6,641 nucleotides of DNA from Opitutaceae bacterium (lineage in GTDB: Bacteria; Verrucomicrobiota; Verrucomicrobiia; Opitutales; Opitutaceae), in contig JANXSC010000030.1 of assembly GCA_025352845.1 (NCBI GenBank), forward strand, positions 1 to 6,641, written 5' to 3'. How positions within the stretch are numbered: the stretch's first letter is position 1; the number at the start of each line of letters is the position of its first letter. The notes under the pieces were generated by a model that was given only the letters and a program-made list of their open reading frames with translations, did not search any database and was not told where the DNA came from. Of the stretch, positions 1 through 6,065 are shown piece after piece. The position numbers and the translations under genes were made by a program.

Positions 1-826
1 CGTTGAGATAGGCGACCATCGACGCGAGCGTGGTGGTCTTGCCGGAGCCAACCGGGCCGGTAATGAGGATGAGCCCGTTGTGGTAGGACAGCATCTTCTT
101 CAGGGTCTCAAGGTGCTTGGTGTAGCCGAGCTGTTCGAGTGTGCGGGTCTCGGCGGGGACCATGCGGTAGGAGCCGGCCGCGCCGTTTTTGTGAAACATC
201 AGGTTCACGCGGTAGCGGTCGGCCGCGCTCACCGCCAGAGCGTAGTCGTAGTCTTTGCGTTCGAGGAAAATCTTTTTCTGGCTCTCCGCGAGGAGCGCGG
301 TGTTGAGCCGCAGTGCATCCTCGGCCGTGAGCACGTGGTCGGAGAGGTAGGCGAGCGCGCGCTGCTGGCGGATGAACGGCCGCGCGCCGGTCGAGAGATG
401 AAGATCGCTCGCGCCCTGCGCGGCGGTGGCCTTGAGCAGCGTGCGCATCGCGGCGGCGAGCGCGGGCGCGTCCATCGTCGCGACGGTGTGGAAGGCGATG
501 CTCGCCGGGCCGGTGACAGCCGGTTCGCGTGCGCTCGCAACGGGTGGGGTGGAGGCGATCGCAGGTGCCGGTGCGGCCGGAGTGGCAGTGGCGGTGGCGA
601 AGGGATCGTTGGGTGGCGGACCGCCCTTGGCTTTGGTCACGGCCTGGCCGGCGAGGAGTTCCAGTTTTTCGACATCCTCGACGAGCCCGCCGTCGATCAA
701 CTCCTGCGCGAACGCCATCAGGTCGGCGCCCGCGCCGATTTTTTGGCGGATCTGCACGCATTGCGCCCGAGTGAACAGCCCCTGATCGAGGCCGAGGCGG
801 GCGAGCCAGAGAATGTCGTCGTTCAT
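1..826 (-). CDS. pilT: PilT-like type IV pilus retraction ATPase, partial (3' end off the left edge)
   Basis: This is the N-terminal 275 codons of a secretion-superfamily ATPase. PilT proteins are cytoplasmic hexameric motors that depolymerise type IV pili for twitching motility. Residues 138-153 (GASDLHLSTGARPFIR) match the PilT N-terminal core signature. Residues 219-245 (SYRMVPAETRTLEQLGY and onward) match the linker before the ATPase domain. The Walker A motif GPVGSGKT is at 257-264, followed by TTLASMVAYLN. The Asp box, Walker B and His box lie outside the window. In ordinary PilT the Walker A is near residue 130; here about 125 extra residues precede the core. They comprise a helical segment (1-66) and an Ala/Pro/Thr-rich linker (about 68-110). 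The ATG at 826-824 was chosen because MNDDILWLARLGLDQG begins a plausible helix; an in-frame GTG lies a little upstream, and no clear ribosome binding site is seen. It lies 102 nt downstream of the VOC gene on the same strand. A PilB or GspE relative is the alternative, but the motifs favour PilT. Confidence 0.88.
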   Translation of the reverse strand, partial: MNDDILWLARLGLDQGLFTRAQCVQIRQKIGAGADLMAFAQELIDGGLVEDVEKLELLAGQAVTKAKGGPPPNDPFATATATPAAPAPAIASTPPVASAREPAVTGPASIAFHTVATMDAPALAAAMRTLLKATAAQGASDLHLSTGARPFIRQQRALAYLSDHVLTAEDALRLNTALLAESQKKIFLERKDYDYALAVSAADRYRVNLMFHKNGAAGSYRMVPAETRTLEQLGYTKHLETLKKMLSYHNGLILITGPVGSGKTTTLASMVAYLN

Positions 827-928
827 GCGCGCAAAAGAAACCGGGAGATTGCGTCCGCGCACGCACAAGCCAAGCGCGAAGGCGGGCGTGCTTACGTCTG
901 CCGGTGACGCTGCGCCCGCCGCGGGTTT

Positions 929-1714
929 TCAGCGCAGCGGCTCAAGGGCGAGCACGTAGCCCTCGGGCGTGGTGATTTTTTTCGCGGCGGCGAGATGGGT
1001 GCGGGCGAAAGTCGCGCTCGCGAGCCCGAGCGTGCCTTCCGGCTGCGGCCGGCGCGAGGCGCTCCAGGTGTTGAGCGCGACGTGGTGATGATAGCCATCG
1101 GCCGCCATGAAGCGCGCGCCGGGGTAGGAGCGCTGCGTGATCTCGACGCCGAGCGCTTCGCGGTAAAACGCCTCGCTGCGCGGCAGGTCGATCGCGCGCA
1201 GGTGCAGGTGGCCCCAGCGCGCGCCCGCGAGCGGAAACGGTTTCGCCGGTCCGCCGTCGGCGACGAGCGCCGGCCCATCAAGTGCCGCAGTGGTCATGGC
1301 GAGTTCGCCGCTCGCGGCAAACGGCCACGCGGCGCGCGGGCGGTCGGCGTAGAACTCCAGGCCGTTGCCATCGGGATCGGAAAGGTAGATGGCCTCGCTC
1401 ACGCCGTGATCGGAGAAGCCGTCGAACTCGGCGCGGCGTTTGGCGGCGTGCCGCAGCCAGGCCCCGAGGTCGGCGCGCGACGGCAGCAGGAGCGCGGCGT
1501 GAAACAAGCCGGCGGCGTCGCGCGGCGCCGCGGGCGCGTGGCGGTCGCCGGTCAGCGTGAGGATCGCCGGGGCGCCGGCGGCGGGGGCGAGTTCCGCGGT
1601 GTCGGCGGATTGGCGCACGGGCGCGAAGCCAAGTTGCTCCGTGTAGAAGACGACGCTGCGCGCGAGGTCGGGCACGCGGAGCTGGACGGAGGTGAGTTGG
1701 AGCGAGATGGGCAT
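929..1714 (-). CDS. Two-domain VOC-family protein, CatE-like (glyoxalase/extradiol dioxygenase fold)
   Basis: This 261-residue protein is built of two vicinal-oxygen-chelate halves, roughly residues 6-125 and 165-260. It resembles the Bacillus CatE/YfiE type of catechol-2,3-dioxygenase. The resemblance is clearest at VSEAIYLSDPDGNGLEFYAD (105-124), at GHLHLRAIDLPRSEAFY (168-184) and at GYHHHVALNTW (207-217). Enzymes of this fold use one metal ion held by His/His/Glu. Candidate ligands in the C-terminal half are H169 or H171, one of H209-H211, and E258. The N-terminal half has Gln11 where active VOC domains often have His, so it is probably structural. The C-terminal half is shorter than in CatE as I recall it: between NTW and the final strand (GYVLALEP) about 20 residues seem to be missing. 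The substrate cannot be inferred, so no gene symbol is given. It has no signal peptide and is predicted cytoplasmic. The ATG lies in a purine-poor context with no evident Shine-Dalgarno. Confidence 0.85.
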   Translation of the reverse strand: MPISLQLTSVQLRVPDLARSVVFYTEQLGFAPVRQSADTAELAPAAGAPAILTLTGDRHAPAAPRDAAGLFHAALLLPSRADLGAWLRHAAKRRAEFDGFSDHGVSEAIYLSDPDGNGLEFYADRPRAAWPFAASGELAMTTAALDGPALVADGGPAKPFPLAGARWGHLHLRAIDLPRSEAFYREALGVEITQRSYPGARFMAADGYHHHVALNTWSASRRPQPEGTLGLASATFARTHLAAAKKITTPEGYVLALEPLR

Positions 1715-1743
1715 TTGGGCGGCAAAGTGAGTCGCGGATGATT

Positions 1744-1899
1744 GGCACCACGAAATACACGAAAGACACGAAAAGAAAACCGGCGGGTTGGTTGTTGGGT
1801 CGAGTCCGGATTGAGCGCGGGAGCGTGACCGGTCGTCTAACCAAGGAACAGCTTGGTCGCCACTCCGGTTTTCGTGTCTTTGGTGTATTTCGTGGTGCC
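1744..1899. repeat. Long inverted repeat with 31-bp arms (CACGAAA-type dispersed repeat)
   Basis: The left arm (1744-1774) and the right arm (1869-1899) are reverse complements at 30 of 31 positions and enclose a 94-nt spacer. The left arm has a 9-nt period: CACGAAATA, CACGAAAGA and CACGAAAAG follow one another at 1749-1775. The element occupies most of the gap between the divergent VOC and helicase genes, starting 29 nt upstream of the VOC start codon and ending 91 nt upstream of the helicase start. Translations of this motif (such as TTKYTKDTK) often appear as spurious hypothetical proteins in related genomes, from general recall. It may be a MITE-like dispersed element; I see no transposase or target-site duplication. 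Confidence 0.75.
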
Positions 1900-1990
1900 T
1901 GGTCTGGTGTCTTGGCTGCTGCCCTCAGCTCCGTGCCACATGAAGGTTGCAAACCCCGGCGATTCGCGGACGCTTTGGGTCTCCATTGTC

Positions 1991-3679
1991 ATGTTGAAGA
2001 AAATATTTGCGAAGTTGCGCGACAAGCTCGCGCCCTCGCGCGCAGCGAAACCGGCGACGCCGGCCGCCAAACCCGCTTCCAGTTCTCCCGCCAAATCCCA
2101 CGGCGAATCCCATTCCGGCCGCGGCCGGTCGGATCGCGGGCGAGGCTCCGACCACGCGCCACGCGCACACGGCGGGGTGAAGTCCCACAGCCAGCCACAC
2201 GATCCGCGTGAGGCGCGCGAGCCGCGCCGCGAGCACCAGCCGCGCGATCCCCGCGAACGCCGCGATGATCAGGACGGACGCGGGGGGCGCGGCGGCTTAA
2301 GCTCTCACGGCGGCGGTGGCCGTGGCCTGCATTCACGTTCGGGCGGCGGCGGTGCCGGTCGCGGTGGCCCGCGCGGTGAGCGCGAGCGGCCGATGATCGA
2401 CAAGACGTTCGATCACCCGCGCACGGCGGAGATCAAGCCGGCGATTCCGGTCGATGTGCCGAAGATGGACACGGCTTTCACGGCGCTCGGCCTCAGCGAT
2501 GCGCTGGCCTTCGGCGTGCAGGAGATGGGCTATCTCACGCCCACGCCGATTCAGGCGCAGGCGATTCCCGTGGTCCTCAAGGGCGGCGATGTCATCGGCT
2601 CCGCGCAGACTGGCACGGGCAAGACCGCAGCGTTTGCCCTGCCGATCATCCAGCGGCTCGGCACGCACGGAAAGTTGCGCTGCCTCATCCTCGAGCCGAC
2701 GCGCGAGCTCGCACTCCAAGTCGAGGAGGCGTTCCAGAAATTTGCCAAGTTCACCGACCTCCGCGTGACGATCGTCTATGGCGGCGTCGGCTACGGAAAA
2801 CAGGAGGACGACCTGCGCCGCGGGATGGACATCCTCGCGGCCACGCCGGGCCGGTTGCTCGATCATTTGGAGAAGGGCAATTGCTCGCTGGCCGACATCG
2901 ACATCCTCGTGCTCGACGAAGTCGATCGCATGCTCGACATGGGCTTCCTGCCCGACGTGAAGCGCATCGTTCAAAAATGCCCGAAGGCGCGGCAGACCCT
3001 CTTCTTCACCGCGACGCTGCCGCCGGAACTCGAGCAACTCGCCGGCTGGGCGCTCAACAATCCGGTGAAAGTGGAAATCGGCCGCCAGCGTTCGCCGGCG
3101 GAGACGGTCACGCACGCGTTCTACCCGGTCGTCGCCTCGCAAAAATTTGATCTGCTGCAACTACTGCTGGAGAAGACGGATTTTAAGAGCGTCCTGATTT
3201 TTTCCCGCACCCGCATGGGCGCGGACCGCATCGCGCACCGTTTGGAGAGCAAGGGCCACACCGTCGGCGTCATGCATTCCGACCGCAACCAGCGCGAACG
3301 CATCGAGGCGCTCCAGGGTTTCAAGAGCGGCAAATACGAGGTGCTCGTCGCCACCGACATCGCCGCCCGCGGCCTCGACATCGCCGGCGTCTCGCACGTG
3401 ATCAACTACGACGTGCCGGAAAACGCCGAGGATTACGTCCACCGCATCGGCCGCACCGGCCGCGCGCAGAACACCGGCGACGCCTTTACGCTCGTGACCG
3501 AGGAAGACGTCCGTGATGCCCGCTCGATTGAGCGCTACATGGGCGTGGGCGTGGAGCGGAAAAAAATCGAGGGCTTCCCCTACATCTACTCCGCGCTCTT
3601 CGACGAGAAAGCGCTGGCCGAGACTGCGGCCGCAGCGGTGAAACCGGTGAGCCGGCTGCATCGCGGAGTGCGGCGGTGA
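1991..3679 (+). CDS. DEAD-box ATP-dependent RNA helicase (RhlE/DeaD type) with RG/H-rich N-terminal tail
   Basis: This 562-residue cytoplasmic helicase would unwind short RNA duplexes in ribosome assembly, mRNA decay or cold adaptation. The two RecA-like domains carry a complete motif set. These are the Q motif ending at Q188 (PTPIQ), motif I AQTGTGKT (205-212), Ia PTRELALQ (236-243), Ib TPGRLLD (285-291), motif II DEVD (309-312), III TAT (340-342), IV LIFSRTR (402-408), V ATDIAARGLDI (454-464) and VI HRIGRTGR (484-491). Motif II reads DEVD and motif III TAT instead of the usual DEAD and SAT. Residues about 15-135 are low complexity, rich in Arg, Gly, His, Ser and Asp, and surely disordered; such tails usually sit at the C terminus in bacterial homologues. 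The start at 1991 (MLKKIFAKLRDKL) was chosen because the open frame upstream, back to 1853, merely translates the inverted repeat. An in-frame ATG at 1940 is a less likely alternative. No clear Shine-Dalgarno precedes either. Confidence 0.93.
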   Translation: MLKKIFAKLRDKLAPSRAAKPATPAAKPASSSPAKSHGESHSGRGRSDRGRGSDHAPRAHGGVKSHSQPHDPREAREPRREHQPRDPRERRDDQDGRGGRGGLSSHGGGGRGLHSRSGGGGAGRGGPRGERERPMIDKTFDHPRTAEIKPAIPVDVPKMDTAFTALGLSDALAFGVQEMGYLTPTPIQAQAIPVVLKGGDVIGSAQTGTGKTAAFALPIIQRLGTHGKLRCLILEPTRELALQVEEAFQKFAKFTDLRVTIVYGGVGYGKQEDDLRRGMDILAATPGRLLDHLEKGNCSLADIDILVLDEVDRMLDMGFLPDVKRIVQKCPKARQTLFFTATLPPELEQLAGWALNNPVKVEIGRQRSPAETVTHAFYPVVASQKFDLLQLLLEKTDFKSVLIFSRTRMGADRIAHRLESKGHTVGVMHSDRNQRERIEALQGFKSGKYEVLVATDIAARGLDIAGVSHVINYDVPENAEDYVHRIGRTGRAQNTGDAFTLVTEEDVRDARSIERYMGVGVERKKIEGFPYIYSALFDEKALAETAAAAVKPVSRLHRGVRR

Positions 3680-3683
3680 TCGG

Positions 3684-3777
3684 AAAATTGGGAAGGCGGA
3701 AAAGTGGGAAATTGGGAAACGGAATCGGAGAAAAATGAGGCGCGATTGCTGCGTTTTCCACTTTCCCAATTTCCCAC
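3684..3777. repeat. AT-rich inverted repeat between convergent genes (possible bidirectional terminator)
   Basis: GTGGGAAATTGGGAAA at 3704-3719 is perfectly reverse-complemented at 3762-3777, with a 42-nt loop between the arms. The octamer ATTGGGAA also occurs at 3687-3694 and 3711-3718, a direct repeat with a 24-nt offset, so the left side looks like a duplicated unit. The structure begins soon after the helicase stop codon and ends 11 nt before the stop codon of the opposing aquaporin gene. It could therefore end transcription from both sides, although there is no strong GC stem with a U-tract. Its low G+C and repetitive make-up differ from the flanking coding DNA and suggest a dispersed repeat family. 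Confidence 0.6.
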
Positions 3778-3788
3778 CTTCACGATTT

Positions 3789-4403
3789 TCACTCGTTTCC
3801 GTTGACGACCTTGTAGGTCAGTGCGGCGACCGCACCACCCGCGAGATCGGCGCCGAGGTAGATCCAGAACTGGTTGAGTTTTTCGAGGCCCATGATCACG
3901 ACGCCGAGGCCGACGGCGGGGTTGAACGCGCCGCCCGAAACACCGCCGACGGCGACTGCTCCGGTCAGCACCGTCATGCCGATGGCGAGGCCGTAGAAGG
4001 AATTGCCCGAGGTGCCCTTGGCGGTGGCGGTGTTGAGCACGACCCACGCAAGCGCGAAGGTGAAGAGGAATTCGACGATGATTGATTTCATCGCGTCGTG
4101 CGTGCCGACGACCGCAGGATTGCCGACGAGATTGACGACGAGCAGCGCGGCCACCGCACCGGCGGCGAGCTGGGCGATCCAGTAGGGGATTACGTCGCCC
4201 TTGTCGCACTTGCCGCGGAGGAACACCGCGAGCGTGACCGCAGGATTGAAGTGCGCGCCGGACACGTGCTCGCCGGCAAAAATCATCACCATGAGCGAAG
4301 CGCCGATGGCGAGCGGCGCGAGCGACGAACCGCTGCGCACGGCCATGCCGACCGTGAACACGAGGAAGAAAGTGCCGATGAATTCAACGAGGTATTTTTT
4401 CAT
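3789..4403 (-). CDS. MIP-family channel (aquaporin-like) with non-canonical selectivity filter
   Basis: This 204-residue membrane protein has the aquaporin hallmarks: the N-terminal EFIGTFFLVF segment, NPA1 at residues 53-55 (SGAHFNPAVT) and NPA2 at 161-163 (SGGAFNPAVGLG). Hydrophobic stretches fit six membrane spans plus two half-helices, but it is shorter than AqpZ (about 230 residues), mainly through short loops. By counting from the NPA motifs, the AqpZ filter residue Phe43 corresponds to Ile33 and the filter Arg189 to Val164. The position of the TM5 histidine falls near Thr147/Ala149. The pore should therefore be wider and uncharged compared with a water-specific channel, and the solute cannot be predicted. 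It is divergent from arsM across 145 nt, so a role in arsenite or methylarsenical movement is possible but unproven. MKKYLVEFIG is a typical start. Its mRNA has a pyrimidine tract, not a Shine-Dalgarno, just upstream. Confidence 0.9.
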   Translation of the reverse strand: MKKYLVEFIGTFFLVFTVGMAVRSGSSLAPLAIGASLMVMIFAGEHVSGAHFNPAVTLAVFLRGKCDKGDVIPYWIAQLAAGAVAALLVVNLVGNPAVVGTHDAMKSIIVEFLFTFALAWVVLNTATAKGTSGNSFYGLAIGMTVLTGAVAVGGVSGGAFNPAVGLGVVIMGLEKLNQFWIYLGADLAGGAVAALTYKVVNGNE

Positions 4404-4548
4404 GAGTTGAGGGAGGAGGAGCCACGAGTGCTACGCGGGCTGCGGCGGAAGACAACGCGTTTTCTGGGGCGCGATTTCCACCGGGCGCGAAAAAACCCTG
4501 CGTCCGACCGCGTGGTCTCGCGTCAGCAGGATTGAACCAAACCAAACA
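4404..4548. promoter_or_regulatory. Divergent intergenic region between the aquaporin gene and arsM
   Basis: These 145 nt must hold the start signals for the minus-strand channel gene and probably for the plus-strand ars cluster. I see no convincing -35/-10 pair and no palindromic operator of the ArsR kind. The plus strand has a purine run at 4409-4421 that becomes a pyrimidine tract on the channel mRNA, so it is not its ribosome binding site. The arsM leader ends in an A/C-rich stretch (ACCAAACCAAACA) with only a weak AGGA about 20 nt before the ATG. Confidence 0.4.
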
Positions 4549-5406
4549 ATGAACACTTCCACCCTAGAAAATGAAACGATCCGGACCCAAGTCCGCGCCC
4601 GCTACGGCGCCATCGCCGAACAGGCCGGCACCGACTGCGGCTGCGGCCCGGCCTGTTGCGCGCCGGAAGCGCCTGCGGCGGCGGCCGACTGTTGCAGTGC
4701 GACCTGCTGCGACGGCGGCCCGCGGCCGGAGTCATATGGCGAGAAACTCGGCTACTCCGCGCCCGAGCTGGCCGCGGCCCCGGCGGGCGCGGACCTCGGG
4801 CTCGGCTGCGGCAACCCACTCGCGATCGCCAGCCTCAAGCCCGGCGAAACCGTGCTCGATCTCGGGAGTGGCGCGGGTTTCGACTGCTTTCTCGCGGCGC
4901 GCCAGCTCGCCGGCACGGGCCGCGTGATCGGCGTCGATATGACTGCCGCGATGATCGCGAAGGCCCGCGCCAATGCGGCGCAGGGCGGGTATCGCAACGT
5001 GGAGTTTCGCCTCGGCGAAATCGAGGCGCTGCCCGTCGCCGATGCGTCGATCGACCTCATCATCTCCAACTGCGTGATCAACCTCTCGCCGGAAAAAGAG
5101 CGGGTGCTGCGCGAAGCCGCGCGCGTCTTGAAGGCCGGTGGCCGGCTCGCGATCGCGGACGTGGTGGCCACGAAGCCGTTGACCAGGGCCATGCGCGAAA
5201 AACTCGGCGCGGTCGGCGCGTGCGTCGGCGGCGCAACGCGGCTCGACGATCTCCGCGTGATGCTCGCCGCCGCGGGATTCTCGCGCGTGGATGTCGCCGT
5301 GCAGGAAAGCTCCCGCGCCCTCATCAACGAATGGACCGCCGACGGCACCGCCGGCGAATTTGTCGTGAGCGCGCTCATCACGGCGGTAAAACCGGCTCTG
5401 CGATGA
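4549..5406 (+). CDS. arsM: Arsenite S-adenosylmethionine methyltransferase ArsM
   Basis: ArsM transfers methyl groups from SAM to trivalent arsenic, giving methylated and finally volatile species. This 285-residue protein carries the three conserved arsenic-binding cysteines of the family: Cys87 in GLGCGNP, Cys175 in SNCVINLSPEK and Cys225 in ACVGGA. The SAM-binding glycine motif is VLDLGSGAGFDCF (102-114), followed by the acidic strand end VIGVDMT (127-132). The N-terminal part has eight more cysteines between residues 30 and 54 (30, 32, 36, 37, 48, 49, 53, 54), arranged as CxC and CC pairs in an Ala/Pro-rich stretch. The family often has some cysteines here, and this one is well supplied. 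The C-terminal domain (about 205-285) is complete. It is the first gene of an inferred run with sigZ, arsC and a second channel gene. MNTSTLENETIRTQVRARYG is a usual family start. Confidence 0.95.
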   Translation: MNTSTLENETIRTQVRARYGAIAEQAGTDCGCGPACCAPEAPAAAADCCSATCCDGGPRPESYGEKLGYSAPELAAAPAGADLGLGCGNPLAIASLKPGETVLDLGSGAGFDCFLAARQLAGTGRVIGVDMTAAMIAKARANAAQGGYRNVEFRLGEIEALPVADASIDLIISNCVINLSPEKERVLREAARVLKAGGRLAIADVVATKPLTRAMREKLGAVGACVGGATRLDDLRVMLAAAGFSRVDVAVQESSRALINEWTADGTAGEFVVSALITAVKPALR

Positions 5407-5413
5407 ACCCATC

Positions 5414-5489
5414 TGTCATTGCGAAGAGCGCAGCGACGAAGCAATCCAGCTGGATTGCCGCGGTCGGCTTCGCCTCCCTCGCAATGACA
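5414..5489. repeat. 76-bp palindromic dispersed repeat (TGTCATTGCGA type) between arsM and sigZ
   Basis: The outer ends TGTCATTGCGA (5414-5424) and TCGCAATGACA (5479-5489) are perfect 11-bp inverted copies. The centre is a perfect 18-bp palindrome, GCAATCCAGCTGGATTGC (5441-5458), and the intervening parts are imperfect. This motif belongs to a dispersed palindrome I know from many unrelated bacterial genomes; I cannot confirm copies here. It starts 8 nt after the arsM stop codon and ends 8 nt before the sigZ start codon, so it fills the gap completely. Its hairpin could affect read-through between the two genes. Confidence 0.8.
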
Positions 5490-5497
5490 AACCAACC

Positions 5498-6052
5498 ATG
5501 ACCGCGGTCGCCTTCGACACCACCGTCGCCGAATTCTCCGGGAAGCTGCGCGGGTTCATCCGCCGCCGCGTGCGCGACGACGCGACGGCCGACGATCTCG
5601 CGCAGGAGACGCTGCTCAAGGTTTACCGCTCGCGCGCCGCGCTCCGCGACGGCCAGCGGATCGAGGCGTGGCTGTATCGCATCGCGCGCACGACGTTGAT
5701 CGATTTCTACCGGCGGCGCCGACCGGGCGAGGAGCTGCCGGCCGACCTCGCGGAAGAAACGGGCGAGGGCGCCGATGAAGTCACCGCCGCGATGGTGCGC
5801 TCGCTGCGGCGGTTCCTCGAAGAATTGCCGGAGCTTTATCGCGAGCCCGTGCGGCTGGCGGAATTCGACGGCCTGCCGCTCGCTAAAATCGCGCTGCGCA
5901 TGGGTCTGTCGCTTACCGCCGTGAAGTCGCGCGTGCGTCGCGGCCGGGCAATGCTGAGGAAAAAGTTGCAGGATTGTTGCCGGCTGGAGTTTGACCGGCT
6001 GGGAAAAATCATCGGCTATGAGCGGCGGAGCCTCCAACATTGCGACTGCTGA
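5498..6052 (+). CDS. sigZ: ECF RNA polymerase sigma factor, SigZ-like, with Cys-rich C-terminal tail
   Basis: This 184-residue sigma-70 family protein has only regions 2 and 4, as in ECF factors, and would direct RNA polymerase to a small promoter set. Region 2 spans about residues 9-75, with DDLAQETLLKVYRS (32-45) and AWLYRIARTTLIDFYRRRR (57-75), the core-binding and -10-recognising parts. Region 4 spans about 100-157, with the helix-turn-helix PLAKIALRMGLSLTAVKSRVRRGRAML and the usual start LPELYREPV. After region 4 comes a tail DCCRLEFDRLGKIIGYERRS ending in HCDC, with cysteines at 160, 161, 182 and 184. A Cys-bearing tail of this layout is what I recall from SigZ proteins. No anti-sigma gene is adjacent. 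It lies between arsM and arsC, 13 nt before the arsC start, so it is probably co-transcribed and may regulate the cluster; whether the cysteines sense arsenite is speculation. Confidence 0.85.
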   Translation: MTAVAFDTTVAEFSGKLRGFIRRRVRDDATADDLAQETLLKVYRSRAALRDGQRIEAWLYRIARTTLIDFYRRRRPGEELPADLAEETGEGADEVTAAMVRSLRRFLEELPELYREPVRLAEFDGLPLAKIALRMGLSLTAVKSRVRRGRAMLRKKLQDCCRLEFDRLGKIIGYERRSLQHCDC

Positions 6053-6065
6053 ATCGCCATCACCC

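Noticed and set aside
80..907. Long plus-strand open frame opposite the PilT-like gene, and a 108-866 minus-strand frame
   Set aside because: Neither has a recognisable motif, and the compositions are those of shadow frames in high-G+C DNA. The frame with PilT signatures and Walker A starts at 826 on the minus strand.
908..939. CGCTGCG/CGCAGCG hairpin at the end of the VOC gene as a terminator
   Set aside because: The stem is 7 bp with an 18-nt loop that overlaps the stop codon and has no U-tract on the minus strand; such pairings are frequent by chance in this composition.
995..1741. Plus-strand open frame of 248 codons opposite the VOC gene
   Set aside because: It is an antisense shadow of the VOC protein, rich in Arg/Gly/Ala with no domain pattern.
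1853..1990. 46-codon N-terminal extension of the helicase
   Set aside because: The extension encodes the right arm of the inverted repeat and nothing typical of helicases, so the start at 1991 is preferred.
1738..2211. Plus-strand open frame beginning in the CACGAAA repeat
   Set aside because: It translates the repeat (TTKYTKDTK) and then runs out of frame over the helicase N-terminus, so it is a typical spurious repeat-derived call.
4404..4548. TTGTCT and TAGCAC, 16 nt apart, as a promoter for the minus-strand channel
   Set aside because: They match the -35 and -10 consensus at only 4 and 3 of 6 positions, which is not above chance.
4732..5495. Long minus-strand open frames opposite arsM
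   Set aside because: They are antisense shadows with no motifs; the arsM frame explains the codon pattern fully.
5991..6065. 25-codon N-terminal extension of ArsC
   Set aside because: It overlaps the end of the sigma gene and is absent from the family. MPDQKPTVLILC at 6066 gives the usual length and catalytic Cys position.
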